Positions 23,746 through 35,087 of a stretch of DNA of 64,000 nucleotides are shown here, piece after piece (position 1 is the first letter of the stretch; each line of letters starts with the position of its first letter). The stretch spans positions 1 to 64,000 of the forward strand of contig NW_006763294.1 of the NCBI RefSeq assembly GCF_000218685.1, given 5' to 3'. The notes under the pieces are model-generated. The model saw nothing but the letters and a program-made list of their open reading frames with translations. It did no database searches and had not been told where the DNA came from. This DNA is from Serpula lacrymans var. lacrymans S7.9. Its lineage: Eukaryota > Basidiomycota > Agaricomycetes > Boletales > Serpulaceae. Made by a program: the position numbers and the translations under genes.

Positions 23746-24309
23746 TCATGTGCGAGGTACGGGAAGGCGAGATGAGTGCTTACCACTCTTTAAGAGGGAT
23801 ATGATCTGTATTCTGGCGGCAAACTCTCTTGTCATGAGCGTTACATCGGTCAACTGATTGACTCCACGGGTAATGCCCCGACCGACGAGCTCCTTTCTGG
23901 ATATCTTAACCCCGCCGCGGTCGGCGCTAATCCTCCCGTGGGCGTCGCTGAGGGTGTCGACCCACGTGCGCATGGCCATGCCCCCGGCCATCCCGTCCCA
24001 CTTGCTCATCTCCAGTATCATATTCGTAACGCCCCCGACCACGATCGCCACCTCCCCCTCTGCTTGCCCCACAGAGTCGAGTCCCACTGTGATATCTGGG
24101 AAGTGTTTCTGGATAGTCGACACAATCGACCCGTACGACACCCCATCCCCTGCTTGACCCCCTCCTCCCTCTCCACCCAGCCACGCTTTCGTCTGGTCCA
24201 TCGCGCTGTATATATCTGTACGCAAGGTGGGCGATATACTCTTCTTTGCATCGTCCTTCTTCCCGCCCGCATTCACCGCCGCAAGTGTGCTAGTAAAGTT
24301 TCGGAACAT
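23746..24309 (-). CDS. unrecognised protein, at least 180 residues
   Basis: A long open frame from ATG 24309 (MFRNFTSTLAAVNAGGKKDD) with a Gly-rich loop (WLGGEGGGGQAGDGVSYGS) and an apparently folded remainder (STIQKHFPDITVGLDSVGQ, VGRGITRGVNQLTDVTLMT). The opposite strand is also largely open, reflecting high GC, so ORF length alone is weak evidence, but the sequence is not low-complexity and the ATG context is acceptable. It ends at 23746, or splices at a GTAAGC near 23763. It lies about 500 bases downstream of the first dynamin pseudogene on the same strand; no functional link can be shown. Confidence 0.5.
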   Translation of the reverse strand: MFRNFTSTLAAVNAGGKKDDAKKSISPTLRTDIYSAMDQTKAWLGGEGGGGQAGDGVSYGSIVSTIQKHFPDITVGLDSVGQAEGEVAIVVGGVTNMILEMSKWDGMAGGMAMRTWVDTLSDAHGRISADRGGVKISRKELVGRGITRGVNQLTDVTLMTREFAARIQIISLLKSGKHSSRLPVPRT

Positions 24310-24821
24310 ATTTGATGCTAACCGCTGGTATCGAGCTTCAGGCTAGTCACCTGCGTCTTTCTCTCTGGCGCCGAGACGTGGGTGTACTGGTGAGATAAGC
24401 TAAATGGGCCTTTGGTTCACTGTCAAGCTCTTGTTTTATGTAAACGCGGACCTCCCTTCTGCCTCATTCTCTGTGGTGCATGGGAAAGGCGAGGAAACGG
24501 ACTTATGCATTCAGACGCCGACAGTAGACGTTCACATTTCTAAACCTAGTATGCTTCCACACAGCTTAACGCCCAGCGCTCATCCGTTTCGTTTCTTGCA
24601 GCTCTAGCGGATCTTTCCATCATGATTAGTGGACCTGCTGTTATGCTAACAGCACTTTTAACCTTCTTTTGGCTCGGGGGATTTGTTTAGGTTTCGGACT
24701 ATTTCCCCGACCCCCCGACAATGTTTAAATGCCTCAAAATATTTGACCTCGTATAATAGCGCGTTCGCGGAGTTCAACGTTCAACGACTTGAACTATGTT
24801 GCCTTGCTTAATCATTCGTCT
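24310..24821. other. intergenic region
   Basis: Between the unrecognised ORF and the 3' end of dynamin copy 1. No gene seen. Confidence 0.5.
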
Positions 24822-27563
24822 CTAAGGGTAAGTACCCCCTTGACCATACGTGTGTAGTTGTCGTAGCTCATCCTTCGCGGTATTCAGCCTCTTTCGCTTC
24901 TTCTGCAGTTCTTCACGACGAATCCTGGTGCTATGTTGTTCCTCTAGCAGTAGCTGACAACGCTCGTAGCCACCTGTTCCAGTCGCCTCCAGATTTTTTA
25001 TCAGGATTCTCTCTGGTCCTGTTTCTAAACCCCTGACGAGGTCGTGGTCAATGGCCATGGGTATCATGTCCGCAAATCGTTTATAGGCGACTGGTAAGAA
25101 AGTTAATAGACTGAGCAGCAAACTTGTACCCCAATCTTCGACGCACCTTAAAAGTATGCCCGAACACCAGCCATGATAACTAGTGCAGGCTCCATTGGGT
25201 CCATGGGACATAACTTCATGAAATCTGCGGCCTTGACACCATCCAATCCCGCTTTGGTCAATTCGGATAAAGCAATGTTTATACTGGAGCGCGCTGCTTC
25301 GCTCGATTCCTTTTCAAGAGATTGAGGTGAAATTAAGCTCTTCAAAATTTGAGTTCCTCTTCCTCGACGACCTTTATAGTAAGACAAAAATTTGTCTTTG
25401 TAGTCGCTGTAATAATGGACGTTTAGAGTAAGCGGAGGTTTCTCAACCTCTAGAAGCCATTCAATGTGCTTTTGGGATTTACTGGCGCATTTATCAAGAT
25501 GTTCTATGACCTAAGTTGGGTGAAATTCACACAAATATTGCGCAAACAGAAAGAGCTGACATGACACGCTTTTTTAAGTGCCCTTTGCCGGTCTTCGCGA
25601 AGTGTTCGGTGACCAATTTTTCAAGGTCATCCTTCAAAATGTTGCGAACGGAATCAAAGAATGACATCGAGGGGCCATGCCATTGCTCTATGAACCGTTG
25701 GATATATGCCTTCTGAACTACGAAGGGATAGTTATCTGGTAGCTCGCGGGTGAGAGCACTGAGAACCGATGCATCAGAATAATAATAAACTGCAGAATCG
25801 TCTAAACTATACTTGTGAGCAAACTTGAGGACTTCGTCGTTGTATATCTTCTTCGATGAGTCCTCCACCTTCGGCTCTTCGTTCGTATCTTTGTCCTCTT
25901 CAATGAAGAGGAAGTCCGGTGGGAGTAGTGTGTTCTTATTTTTCGACTGGTCTCTTTCGCTCCATAGTTGAAAATTGGGTGCTGTGGCTTGGAGAGCCTT
26001 CTTGGATTGTTCTTGCTTTGGTCTTATGGCCTGTAAAAGGCCGTTTGCATCAGGAGTACCTTCAAGTCGCCGTGTCAGCGCTCGTAAAAATTGATTCACG
26101 AGGCGTATCACCTCTCCCACACTATCCGTTGATGGTGCTTCAGGAAGTTCGCGTATTTCCGCGTCTGTGGTCTTCAAAAGATTGTAAACATCATCTTGTA
26201 TCCCTGGGAGCCTGCATATGTCGTATATGATTACGCATTTCAACGCATACAGTCCTATCAGGCTTCACCCACCTTGATTCAATCAAGTCGGAAAAAGGGA
26301 ACTCAAGCAGCGAGTGAGATTGCCGGTCCTTAGACGCCCTTGATATGTTGAGTCAAGCGAACTCCAGGGTTGCTTCATGAAAAATTCGCTCTCTTGCTTT
26401 CTCGCATCGGCCCAAGTCAAACCATGGTTCAGTTCTTGTGCGCTAAGCTGCTTAACACATACCAGCCATTGGCAAGCGTCTCTCTTTTGTTCTCGATAAA
26501 CTTTAGCCAACCACTTTCTTCTCCAGAAGGCATACGATCAGGTTTGGTAAGGACACCTGAGAACTTTTAATCGTAGTAAGCTTCGAGTCTTCGTGGTACT
26601 TACCAACAGTACGAGCCCCTTCACGGTCAAATGCTTGAGCCAGCTGATGTGCACCTTGGTTCTCGAAATCGGCTGAAGCATAGCTGAATGAACATGGAAG
26701 TTTAAATGCATGTAAGTGGAAGCTTACGAACTTTCGCAGGCAACAGTTGAAAGAATCAAACAACTAGGCTTTTCTATGTAAGCGAGATCAAGCTCTTGAC
26801 CAGCTCTATATCACCGGCATTACCGCCCTGACTGACGGATGCTATCAGTCCAGGCAGATCGCAAAATGATAAGTCAGGAACATCAGGACCACTAATGGCC
26901 AAAGACACGCAGTTTTTCGAAAAAGAAAGTTCTGTCCGTTCTGTCGCCCGTAACCCGCCTTGGAGATAATCCAAAAAGGGTTTACCAGGATTGAGAATTG
27001 CGCGCTGAGCCCTGCGGATTCTGTCCTCGACTTCAGCTTTATCCGTGATGGGAGGCCCAAACTTCTTGTTGCGAACTTGATCAAGTGGCTGACCATTTGA
27101 GCCAGTGATGAACCGGAGAGAAACTAGACATTTCCATGGTTCATCAGAATGAGAGAGTCTGCACTCAGTCGGACACCTGAACAAGAGAAGTCTTACTGGA
27201 GGTAATAATCTAACATATATGTGCACACCTTCTACAAGTTCCAGAAGCACGAGGCAAAGTGATACCGGAAATAGACTCTATGAGTGACGATTTACCAGCG
27301 CTTTGCTAGCCAATGACCGCTATCATGGGCAAGTCCATGTCAATTTGAACGCTTCATATCATTCACTGTTAGCCTTCTCTTTTATATTCAAAATAAGTAT
27401 CGTCGTACCCTGTACTGTGCAGGCGATTTACCAAGTCGAGTAACTTGCGCCGTTTTTCCGACAAACGGGAATCAGAGAGTCCCACACCACTTGAGGAGGT
27501 AGCTCCGATATCAGAAAGGCTCGATGAGTCCATTTTAATGTCTGAATCAACGTCGCCGGGCAT
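24822..27563 (-). pseudogene. dynamin-family GTPase copy 1, inactivated
   Basis: Large GTPase of the dynamin/Mx/Vps1 superfamily: G domain, stalk and C-terminal GED, with no PH domain. Recognisable blocks from ATG 27563 are [41 protein letters not shown] (G3), KPDRMPSG (G4), [46 protein letters not shown] and the GED block KRFADMIPMAIDHDLVRGLE. Three lesions break it. The first-intron acceptor reads CAA instead of CAG (27345). A TAG (27306-27308) replaces the Ser codon in the P-loop (IG-stop-QSAGKSS, where copy 2 has TCG). A one-base loss near 26781-26785 shifts frame just before YIEKPSC. It is most similar to copy 2, its tandem neighbour. Confidence 0.85.
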
Positions 27564-28264
27564 CTTTGGAAGCAGGACAGGGAGAGTGCTGGGGAAGTTG
27601 ATAGCCAGTTGAGTGTGTATTCCCCTTCTTTCTGGGTTTTTATCGAAACATCGACGATCGTGCCCCATTCCACATCGTAATACCCACAAAATTTAAGGGT
27701 CGAGCCCCTCAAGCACGTTCGGGTAAGACCGGTTGGCAACGACTCAAAATCGACCAATAGATTGATGCTGAGGACACTACTAAAACTTGAAATATGTGGA
27801 TTTGAAAAAAATTGATGTCTCAGGGTAATCAAAACTTACATAGAGTGAAACCGAAAGAAAGTCATTGCATATTTCTCTGGATACGGTAAGAAGTGTAGAC
27901 CGTCGAGCAAGTCCGAAGTGAACGAGACAGAACGTTCTTTATCAGGTTCGGGCCAGCGGTCTGATCCAGAGGAATGTCAAAGTTGGAGCTTGAAGCTTGA
28001 AAATAACATGAATGACCTGGAGATTTGACTCTGCAAATGCATGGACAACTCCTGACAGTGCGGTTACAACTTTGAATAGCCGCATGCCGTGGTATGACGT
28101 CACAACAACTAACAATCAGTAGGGTTTATACCGGGTCAGTTCATTCACTATAGCTAGCGATATGCATGATTTGCAAGTATATGGTGGCCATATTCGAGTG
28201 TAGATAGAGATAAATCACGGGTCCATGATAGCTACTTGATTATGTTCGATGAAAGAGCAACGCA
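27564..28264. other. spacer between dynamin copies 1 and 2
   Basis: Promoter side of copy 1 and 3' flank of copy 2. No gene seen. Confidence 0.5.
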
Positions 28265-30810
28265 TCAAGTAGATAGCTGCCGTAACTCATTCTTTGCGGT
28301 ATTCAACCTCTCTCGCTTTTTCTGAAGCTCTTCACGCTGTACCCTAACACTAACATGCTCCTGCAGAAATGTATGACAACGTTCGTAGCCATCTGAACTG
28401 GTGATCCCAAGGCCATCGAGTATAACTGTCTCAAGCTCCGTTTCCAAACCCATGACTAGATCGAAGTCTATGGCCATTGTATCATGTCCGCGAAGCGTTT
28501 ATAAGAAACTGATAATACGGTGAGTTAATGTTAATTAAGCAAAATATTCTAATTTCTATCTCGTACCTTGAAAGTATGCCCGCACGCCGGCCATTATGAT
28601 CAGTGCTGGCTCCATTTCATCTGCAGGGAGAAGCTTCATGAGGTCAACGGCCTTGATTCCGTTGATGCCCAGTTCGCTCAACCCGGCCAATGTTGTGGCA
28701 ACACTAGGATGGATAGTGGCGTGATGTGATCCCCGAGGGAAACGAGCTGATTGCAGATTCTTCCGAACTTGATTTTCATTGTCCGGAGTGCGACATGCTC
28801 TGTAGTACGACATAAATTTTTCTTTATAGTCGCTGTAATAGTGGACATTGAGAGTATTGGGAGTTTTCTCGACCTCCAGAAGCCATTCTATGTGCTTTCT
28901 GGTTTTGCTGGCACATTTGTCGAGGTGCTCTTTCACTGTTAGCCTAGATGACGGTGAGCTTCACAGATCACAAAGAAAGTGATGAGATTGACATAACGAG
29001 TCGTTGCAGATGACCCCGTCCAATCTCAGAGAAATGTTCTGTGACAATATTTTCCAGATCTCTGCTTAAGATTTGTTAGATGGAATCGAAGAGAGAGAGC
29101 GAAGGAGCTTCCCACAGATTCACGAATTGTTGGATATATGCTTTCTGGACTACGAAGGGATAATTGTCGGGCAACTCGCGCGTACGTGCCCTGAAGATAA
29201 TGCGATCAAGGCGGGAACTAATCTGGCGAGGGAAAGAAGATTACCTTTGAGCACGATCAAGGACTTCATCGATGTAGATATCGTCAATCTTTATTTTCCC
29301 GTCCTTCAACTTTTGTATGGCCTGACGACCTGCACCCTCATCCTCTTCGTTCGCGAGGAAATCTGGCACAGGCAGTGTATAGTCCTCATCTTTGCAACAT
29401 GGTCGAAAATTAGGGGCTGTGCGGCGGATGGCTCTTTTGAACCGTTCTTGTTGCGGTCTGATTGTCTGCAACAAGCCATCCGCATCAGGGGTGCCTTCCA
29501 GTCGCTGTGAAACCGATAGGTATACTACGTCAACCCACCTCGACGCAATCAAATCAGAAAGAATGGAACTCAGGCAACGAATGAGATTGTTCGTACGTAA
29601 ACGCCCTTGAAATGTTGGATCAAGCGCGCTCCAAGGTTGCATCATGAAGAAGTCGTTTTCTTTCTTTCTTGCCTCGTCCCAAGTCAGACCTTCGCTCAAA
29701 CTCCTTGAGTCAGGCTGTTTGACGCAATACCAGCCATTGGAAAGCGATTCTCTTTCATCTCTGATAAATTGCAACCAGCGGTCCTCTTCGCCAGACGGTA
29801 TACGATCGGGCTTGGTGAGAACCCCTAGTGAAATATGAGTTTATTCTTTAAGATACAGCGTATTCACTATACAGACCAACAGTGCGAATGCCTTCAGGGT
29901 CAAACATCTTGGCTAAGTGATGTGCACCTTGATTCTCGAAATCGGCTAAAACACAAGTTAAGATTGTGGACACTTTGAACGCACGCTAAAACCTGACGAA
30001 CTTTCACAAGCCACAGTTGAAAGGATGAGGCAACTTGGCTTCTCAATATAAGACGAGACCAAGCCCTTGACTAGATCAATATCACTGGCATTACCGCCCT
30101 GGCCCACAGAAGCGATCAAACCAGGTAGATCGCAAAACGAAAGGTCAGCAACATCTGGTCCGCTTATGGCCAGCAAAACACAATTCTTGGAAAAAGATAG
30201 CTGTGTGTGTTCTGACGGTTGTAATTTGCTTGTAAGATAATCAAGGGAGGGTATATCAGGATTAAGGATGGCGTGCTGGGCCCTACGAATTCGGTCCTCA
30301 ACTTTGGCCTTGTCCGTGATCGGAGGGCCAAACCCTTCATTGCGAACCTGTCCGAGAGGCTGACCTGTCACGTCAGTTATAAACCGGAGAGAAACCAAGC
30401 ATTCCCAAGGGTTATTAGAATGCGAGAGCCTACATTCTGTCGGACACCTGAAAAGGAACTTAGGACATCAATAATATTCGGCACGCTTGACCGCACCTTG
30501 TGCAAGTCCCAGCGGCGCGAGGTAAAGTAATACCAGATATTGACTCTATGAGCGAGGATTTACCCGCGCTTTGCGAGCCAATGACCGCTATCATGGGTAA
30601 GTCCATATCAATCTGAACGCTTCATATAGTGTGTTGTCAGTAACGTCTTTGTACATAGAAAGTGAAACAGGAGTCTGACCCGGTACTGTGCAAGCGATTC
30701 ACGAGATCCAGCAACTTTCGCCTGTCTTCTGATAATCGGGACTCTGAAAGCCCAACGCCGTTGGAAGGAATGGTTTCTGCATCATAAGAGTTGAAAGCGT
30801 CACCCGGCAT
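28265..30810 (-). pseudogene. dynamin-family GTPase copy 2, inactivated
   Basis: Same family and exon pattern as copy 1. ATG 30810 opens MPGDAFNSYDAETIPSNGVG; the P-loop is intact ([12 protein letters not shown]), as are FCDLPGLI and TKPDR. Two lesions are seen. An in-frame TAA (29076-29078) falls in FDSI-stop-QILSRDLENIV, where copies 3 and 4 have Tyr. Between LIAS (29541) and RLEGTPDADGLLQ (29506) only a 34-base intron-like stretch remains, whereas the other copies have a stalk exon of about 55 residues here (LPGIQ..ALTR), so that exon is deleted. The GED ends ELRQLST at TGA 28265-28267. Without the exon the stalk would be disrupted even if the stop were bypassed. Confidence 0.82.
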
Positions 30811-31474
30811 CGTTTTCGCGTTGTGTGCGTGTGAGGGGGTAGGAGAAACTACTACCTTCAAAGAAAGGGTGAGCGAGTTATTTATCCTTTCGGATTGAAT
30901 GCATTATCGATCATGCAGGCACATTGAATTTTGGGCAAGCTTTAGGGGTGAAGCCCCTCATGCGAAATCGAGTGCATGTATTTAACTTGGGTGTCATCGA
31001 TTTGCTGCCATATGATATAATGGTTTCGGAAGGACAAGAAGGTCCCATATACTGAGACATGCTTGTAGACAAATATCAGAACGATGTTGAAGAAAGCATA
31101 GTGCTAGGTAGAAAATAACACCATGAACTTGACAAAACGTCGACTACATTAAAACCACATCTGTAAAATGCAAAAAACTCGCTTAGGAGTAATTATAAGC
31201 GCATTTGAAAATCCAAGGCTTCTGGCGCCGACGTCTCTGATTGGTGGAAAAAGTCGGTATTACCATATATATCCAAATAGCTGAATCAGGATGATAAGAT
31301 TACAAGAAGTTCGCGATATGATGTAGATATGACTTTATCAACCTGATAAGATCTTGGATGCCGGGCAGATAAAACATGTACACAGATATCATATTTCTGC
31401 TACTAGAAATACAGCAACACTGTAGTACGAAACAGTTGTGAGCCCATCTACTCGCCTCAATGGCGGCAAGAATT
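30811..31474. other. spacer left of the mobile-element block
   Basis: Promoter side of dynamin copy 2 and 3' flank of the transposase remnant. No gene seen. Confidence 0.5.
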
Positions 31475-32687
31475 CTAAAACATATTGTACATTTCTTTAT
31501 CTGCAAAGTTATTGACATAAAACTTGGTGGGAAGTTTGAGAGAGTTGCTGGCATTGATATGGCGATCCATGACTGCGCCAAAAACCGGTATGAGATCCAC
31601 AAGTATATGTATCGAATGTAAAGGGTAAACACCGCCCATGCGAAGCCTTTCTCCATCGGCCGTCAATGTGTTGCGAAACAGCCATTCAACAATGTACATA
31701 TCAACATTTTCTTTGGCAAAAATACTACGGGAATCTCTCCACTGTCCTGAAAACCCAAAGTTTTGCACGTACACAAGGGCGGGCGCAAGGTGTTGATTGA
31801 GGATAGTATTTTTTGGCACTATTACTTGGAATATAATGCAGACTTGAACAATTGGAAAAGCTGAAACAAAAGAAGAATGTATTAATGAATGGGTACACAC
31901 AAACTTGTATACACTTACGTGTGAAGTCCTGCCTGTTGGGGCAACTCAATTTCACTGTATCGCAGTTTCCGTACAGCGTTTTAGGTAAAGACAGATATGC
32001 TTGGATTGTTTGTGCGGGCATGATGAGATGTGGGCGGAAAGTCGAGTGGAGCTGTATTTTACATTTATACCACATGTGGATGTGTGTGAACGCTAAATTC
32101 ATACAGTTGTTTGATCCGGAAAAGCTCTGCCCACCGACTTGCTGCAGGCCTAGAGCGTAGTCGGATATAGCCCTTGGTAGATCCTTCAAAGCAAAGTGCT
32201 CAGCAGCATCTTGGATGGAAACAGATCCCATGTTAGGTTGCTTTGTGAGGTGAAACACAGCCTTTGCGTCAAGAGACCTGATCCCTTTCAAGAAATGGTT
32301 ACGAATAGACCAGATGCTAAATATGTGCTTTTTGTTGGGTAAAGCACGAGACAGCCAGCTTGATTTGGGGTTGACTTCAGCTAAGAGAGAGTCTTCCTCA
32401 GCAACAAGTTGATTTATCAGACATATTTTTTGGTCTCGCAAGGTTGCATACAAATGAAACATCCTGGCCTTTTCTAGGCGGTCGAGGATACGAACGCACT
32501 GCATTTCAAAAAATAGCCGATTGTTAGTACCGCTGAAAGGATGCTTGCAATGTGTGATCAAGAGCCGCTCGGTCACATCGGCTGGGAATTGCATAATAGC
32601 CCCCATATTCCGAATAGCTCGAGCAAAATGTTGTAGCAGCTCGAGCTTTGGAATGTTGAAGTGGTCGATGGTCGACAAAGTGCCTCA
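31475..32687 (-). pseudogene. C-terminal remnant of a Plavaka-type transposase
   Basis: The frame from about 32684 reads DHFNIPKLELLQHFARAIRN, MGAIMQFPADVTERLLITHC and ILDRLEKARMFHLYATLRDQ. Farther down, after a plausible intron, come ENVDMYIVEWLFRN, RLRMGGVYPLHSIHILVDLI, PVFGAVMDRHIN and LPTKFYVNNFADKEMYNMF, ending at 31475. This order matches, from memory, the C-terminal part of Plavaka (CACTA-related) transposases common in agaricomycetes. There is no catalytic core: a TGA at 32685-32687 precedes the block, and the Gypsy element sits 54 bases beyond. It is a truncated relic. The family call rests on recognition without a search. Confidence 0.65.
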
Positions 32688-32745
32688 ATGAGCCTCTGCA
32701 ACCAGTATCACTTGCTTGTGATCATGGAATTCAGATAGAGATGCA

Positions 32746-33439
32746 TGTAAGGACCGTTTTATTATTTTCTTATCTTTGTTATGTCTTGGTTCTCGAACGC
32801 CTTTCCCGTTACACCTCTGGCTCTAGGACTAGAGGTATCCTTTGCCATCTTACTTCTCATAGCCCTCACAGGCTTTCTTAACCATCGCTATCACTTTATA
32901 TCACAGATCAGAGACTGGGCATCGCTCCCAGCTAGCCAGCACACTGGGTAGGGACTGGTAGTAGGCATCTCGCCAACCAGCTCCAAGCCCCAGTAAAGCT
33001 TGGTAATACTAATAACGCCTTATCTAGAATCGTACCTCATCATGAGGATACGGTTCCTGACCACGCGTGACAATCTTCTATTATTAGTACAAGTCTCTCA
33101 CCTGCTGATTAATCAAGTCAGAAGTCGTACGATAGTTGCTTCCCCTTTTTCTTATTGGTTGATTAATTCCTCAGACCACTTTTCGTATATTCTCTTTTCG
33201 GTCTGAGGAACGGACAGTTCCCTATATAAAGCCGTACCTATTCATGTATAGCTCCTTAGCTTTCTATTACTGAATTTACCCGCTTTACTCCTCAACAAGA
33301 ACCTTTGAAGCTTACCTCTCAAAGTCCTCTACTCGCTATATTAGCGTCTGTCGACCTCAAGAGCTCATTGGACCCTTACTCCCTGCAAGTGCAGAAGGAG
33401 ATAGGTTTAGTTTTTGTTATAGTTTATCGTTGCCTCACA
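32746..33439 (+). repeat. 5' LTR of the Gypsy element
   Basis: 694 bases starting TGTAAGGACC and ending TTGCCTCACA (TG..CA). It carries a TATA box at 33223-33230 and the presumed transcription start near 33258. I found no difference from the 3' LTR by eye. Confidence 0.95.
33223..33268 (+). promoter_or_regulatory. Gypsy LTR core promoter: TATA box and predicted transcript 5' end
   Basis: TATATAAA lies at 33223-33230. The 11 bases AGCTTTCTATT (33258-33268), about 35 bases downstream, are exactly complementary to the primer-binding site after the LTR, which predicts that RNA starts at or next to 33258. The distance fits a TATA-driven start. Confidence 0.7.
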
Positions 33440-33440
33440 A

Positions 33441-33451
33441 AATAGAAAGCT
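33441..33451 (+). other. primer-binding site, self-priming type
   Basis: AATAGAAAGCT, one base after the LTR end. It does not begin with TGG, the complement of a tRNA CCA end. Instead it is the exact 11-base reverse complement of 33258-33268, the predicted first bases of the element's RNA. This is the arrangement known for Tf1 of fission yeast, where the cleaved RNA 5' end primes reverse transcription. Confidence 0.75.
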
Positions 33452-33670
33452 CACTCTACAATCCGTTCACAGCGTACCATCTCGCTTGAACCCATTATAG
33501 CCCTAACCTACCTTTTCCTTCATCCCTCGGACGTGTTGTCATTCACCGTCCTCCTACCCATCCAAAACAACCACTTGCCTTCTAGCTAAGCTAGCTAGTT
33601 GTCTTCTCCAACATTCCTACCCACCTCGAAGTAATACTCTTACTTGTTCTAGCTCAAGTCCTCACCCTAG

Positions 33671-35087
33671 CTGTCGTCTTTGATCACTTCTACAATCGTC
33701 AAACTGTCGAGCATCAGAGAGAGCCTAGTAACGGACGAAGAACGACGTTCCCTCGAGGAATTCCACCGCGCCCTCAACAACCAAGACCTCCACGTTGCAG
33801 TACCTGTCAACGCTGCCACGCACCCCCAGCCTGCCCACAGCGACACAGAAACTGAGTACTACGAAGACTCATCAGCCGCCTCTTCCCCCATCTCTGAACT
33901 AGAAGGACTAGTTCTAGCCGTCGACGATTTAGCATTCGAAATCTCCCAACTCCGTCAATACGTCGCGCTTACTCGAGTACGCATCAGCAGCTGCTCAAAC
34001 CTGCTTTTGGGAATCCGATCAAGCGTCCAGAGAATTGTTCAGGTTCAATTCGATACACCTAGAGCACCTATCGATCGAAGTCTACGAACAGAGAATTCTA
34101 GAACCCCCTCGTCGGAACGACAGTGAAGAAAGACGAGCCCTCAGACGACGAGCGGCAGAACATAAAACAGCTCTTCTCATACTATCCGACGGAATCTCCC
34201 CACGCATCTATCACCTCCCGAACTACGTCGAAACTCCCCAACTTGCATTCTCACCAGAACAGGACGGGAGAGAAATCCACTACCTACTTCCCTGCGGAAT
34301 CATCGTCCACCGACGACCCTACTCCGCACCCTACCTAGAATTCCTTACGCCCTATCTTGAACCATCCAAAATTGACGTATACGTTACAGCGTCATTCAAT
34401 CCTACCCCTCTTGAACTTCTTTTCACAAGAATTGGAATTTACGAAACCGATCTCATCAAGTTCTATCGGGAAATACCATTCTTCTTCGACGTCCCTCTCA
34501 CTCCCGAACAGAACGACGCCTTCAACCCACGAGATTATCTTAAGACAGGAGTCCACGTATTAGTTGTCACCCCTTTCTGCCGCGACGCAATACGAAGGAT
34601 AGTAGCCTGTATATCGCAATTTCGCAGACTAGTGTTTAAAATTGGACATGAAATCCTCGAAGGAAGGAATTGGGAAAGGGAACAAAGACAGATCAGGAAC
34701 GTCTGTCGATTGTTCAGAGAATACCAAAACTACGGGAAAGAAGTTTTTGATTTAGTCATCCGCCACCCCACAGATCGTTTCATCGTTACTGAAATCAACA
34801 CCGAGTTCTGGGGAGTACTTATTCGAGAAAACAACAGAGTCTACTCGCAGTACAAACCAGGGTACCATCTGACCCACGGAAATTTCTCTTATATTCCTCC
34901 CGTCTCCTCGTTGATCCAAGGAAACGTTCTTATAGAAAGAACCCCCTCACCAGACGAAGCAACCTCGAACTTGGACAGTAATTCTACCACTAGCTCACAG
35001 GTAGAAAGAGATTTGGAAGAAGAAGAGAATATTTTTGGATTTACTTCTAACGATTGGAGTGACGAATTTGATTACGATTCAAACTAA
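33671..35087 (+). CDS. two overlapping Met-less leader ORFs of unknown function
   Basis: Frame A is open 33671-34126 and frame B 33933-35087, offset by +1. Neither contains an ATG. Frame A reads ESLVTDEERRSLEEFHRALN and is acidic; frame B has ERRALRRRAAEHKTALLILS, YHLPNYVETPQLAFSPEQDG, GIIVHRRPYSAPYLEFLTPY and an acidic C-terminus ending DEFDYDSN. Composition looks protein-like and globular, not repetitive, and I do not recognise it. One protein could be made by a +1 shift near 33980-34030, by splicing, or from a non-AUG start. A CCTAG just before 33671 could also be a splice acceptor. Ordinary Ty3/Gypsy elements have no such ORF before gag. Confidence 0.6.

Noticed and set aside
23858..24315. 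Plus-strand ORFs of 99-125 codons opposite the 187-residue ORF
   Set aside because: Antisense shadows in GC-rich sequence: Pro/His-rich with no motif. The minus frame has the better composition and an ATG.
33000..33206. 68-codon ORF in the Gypsy LTR (repeated at 40332-40538)
   Set aside because: Lies in LTR U3 and ends just before the TATA box, has no recognisable feature, and its duplication only reflects the two LTRs.
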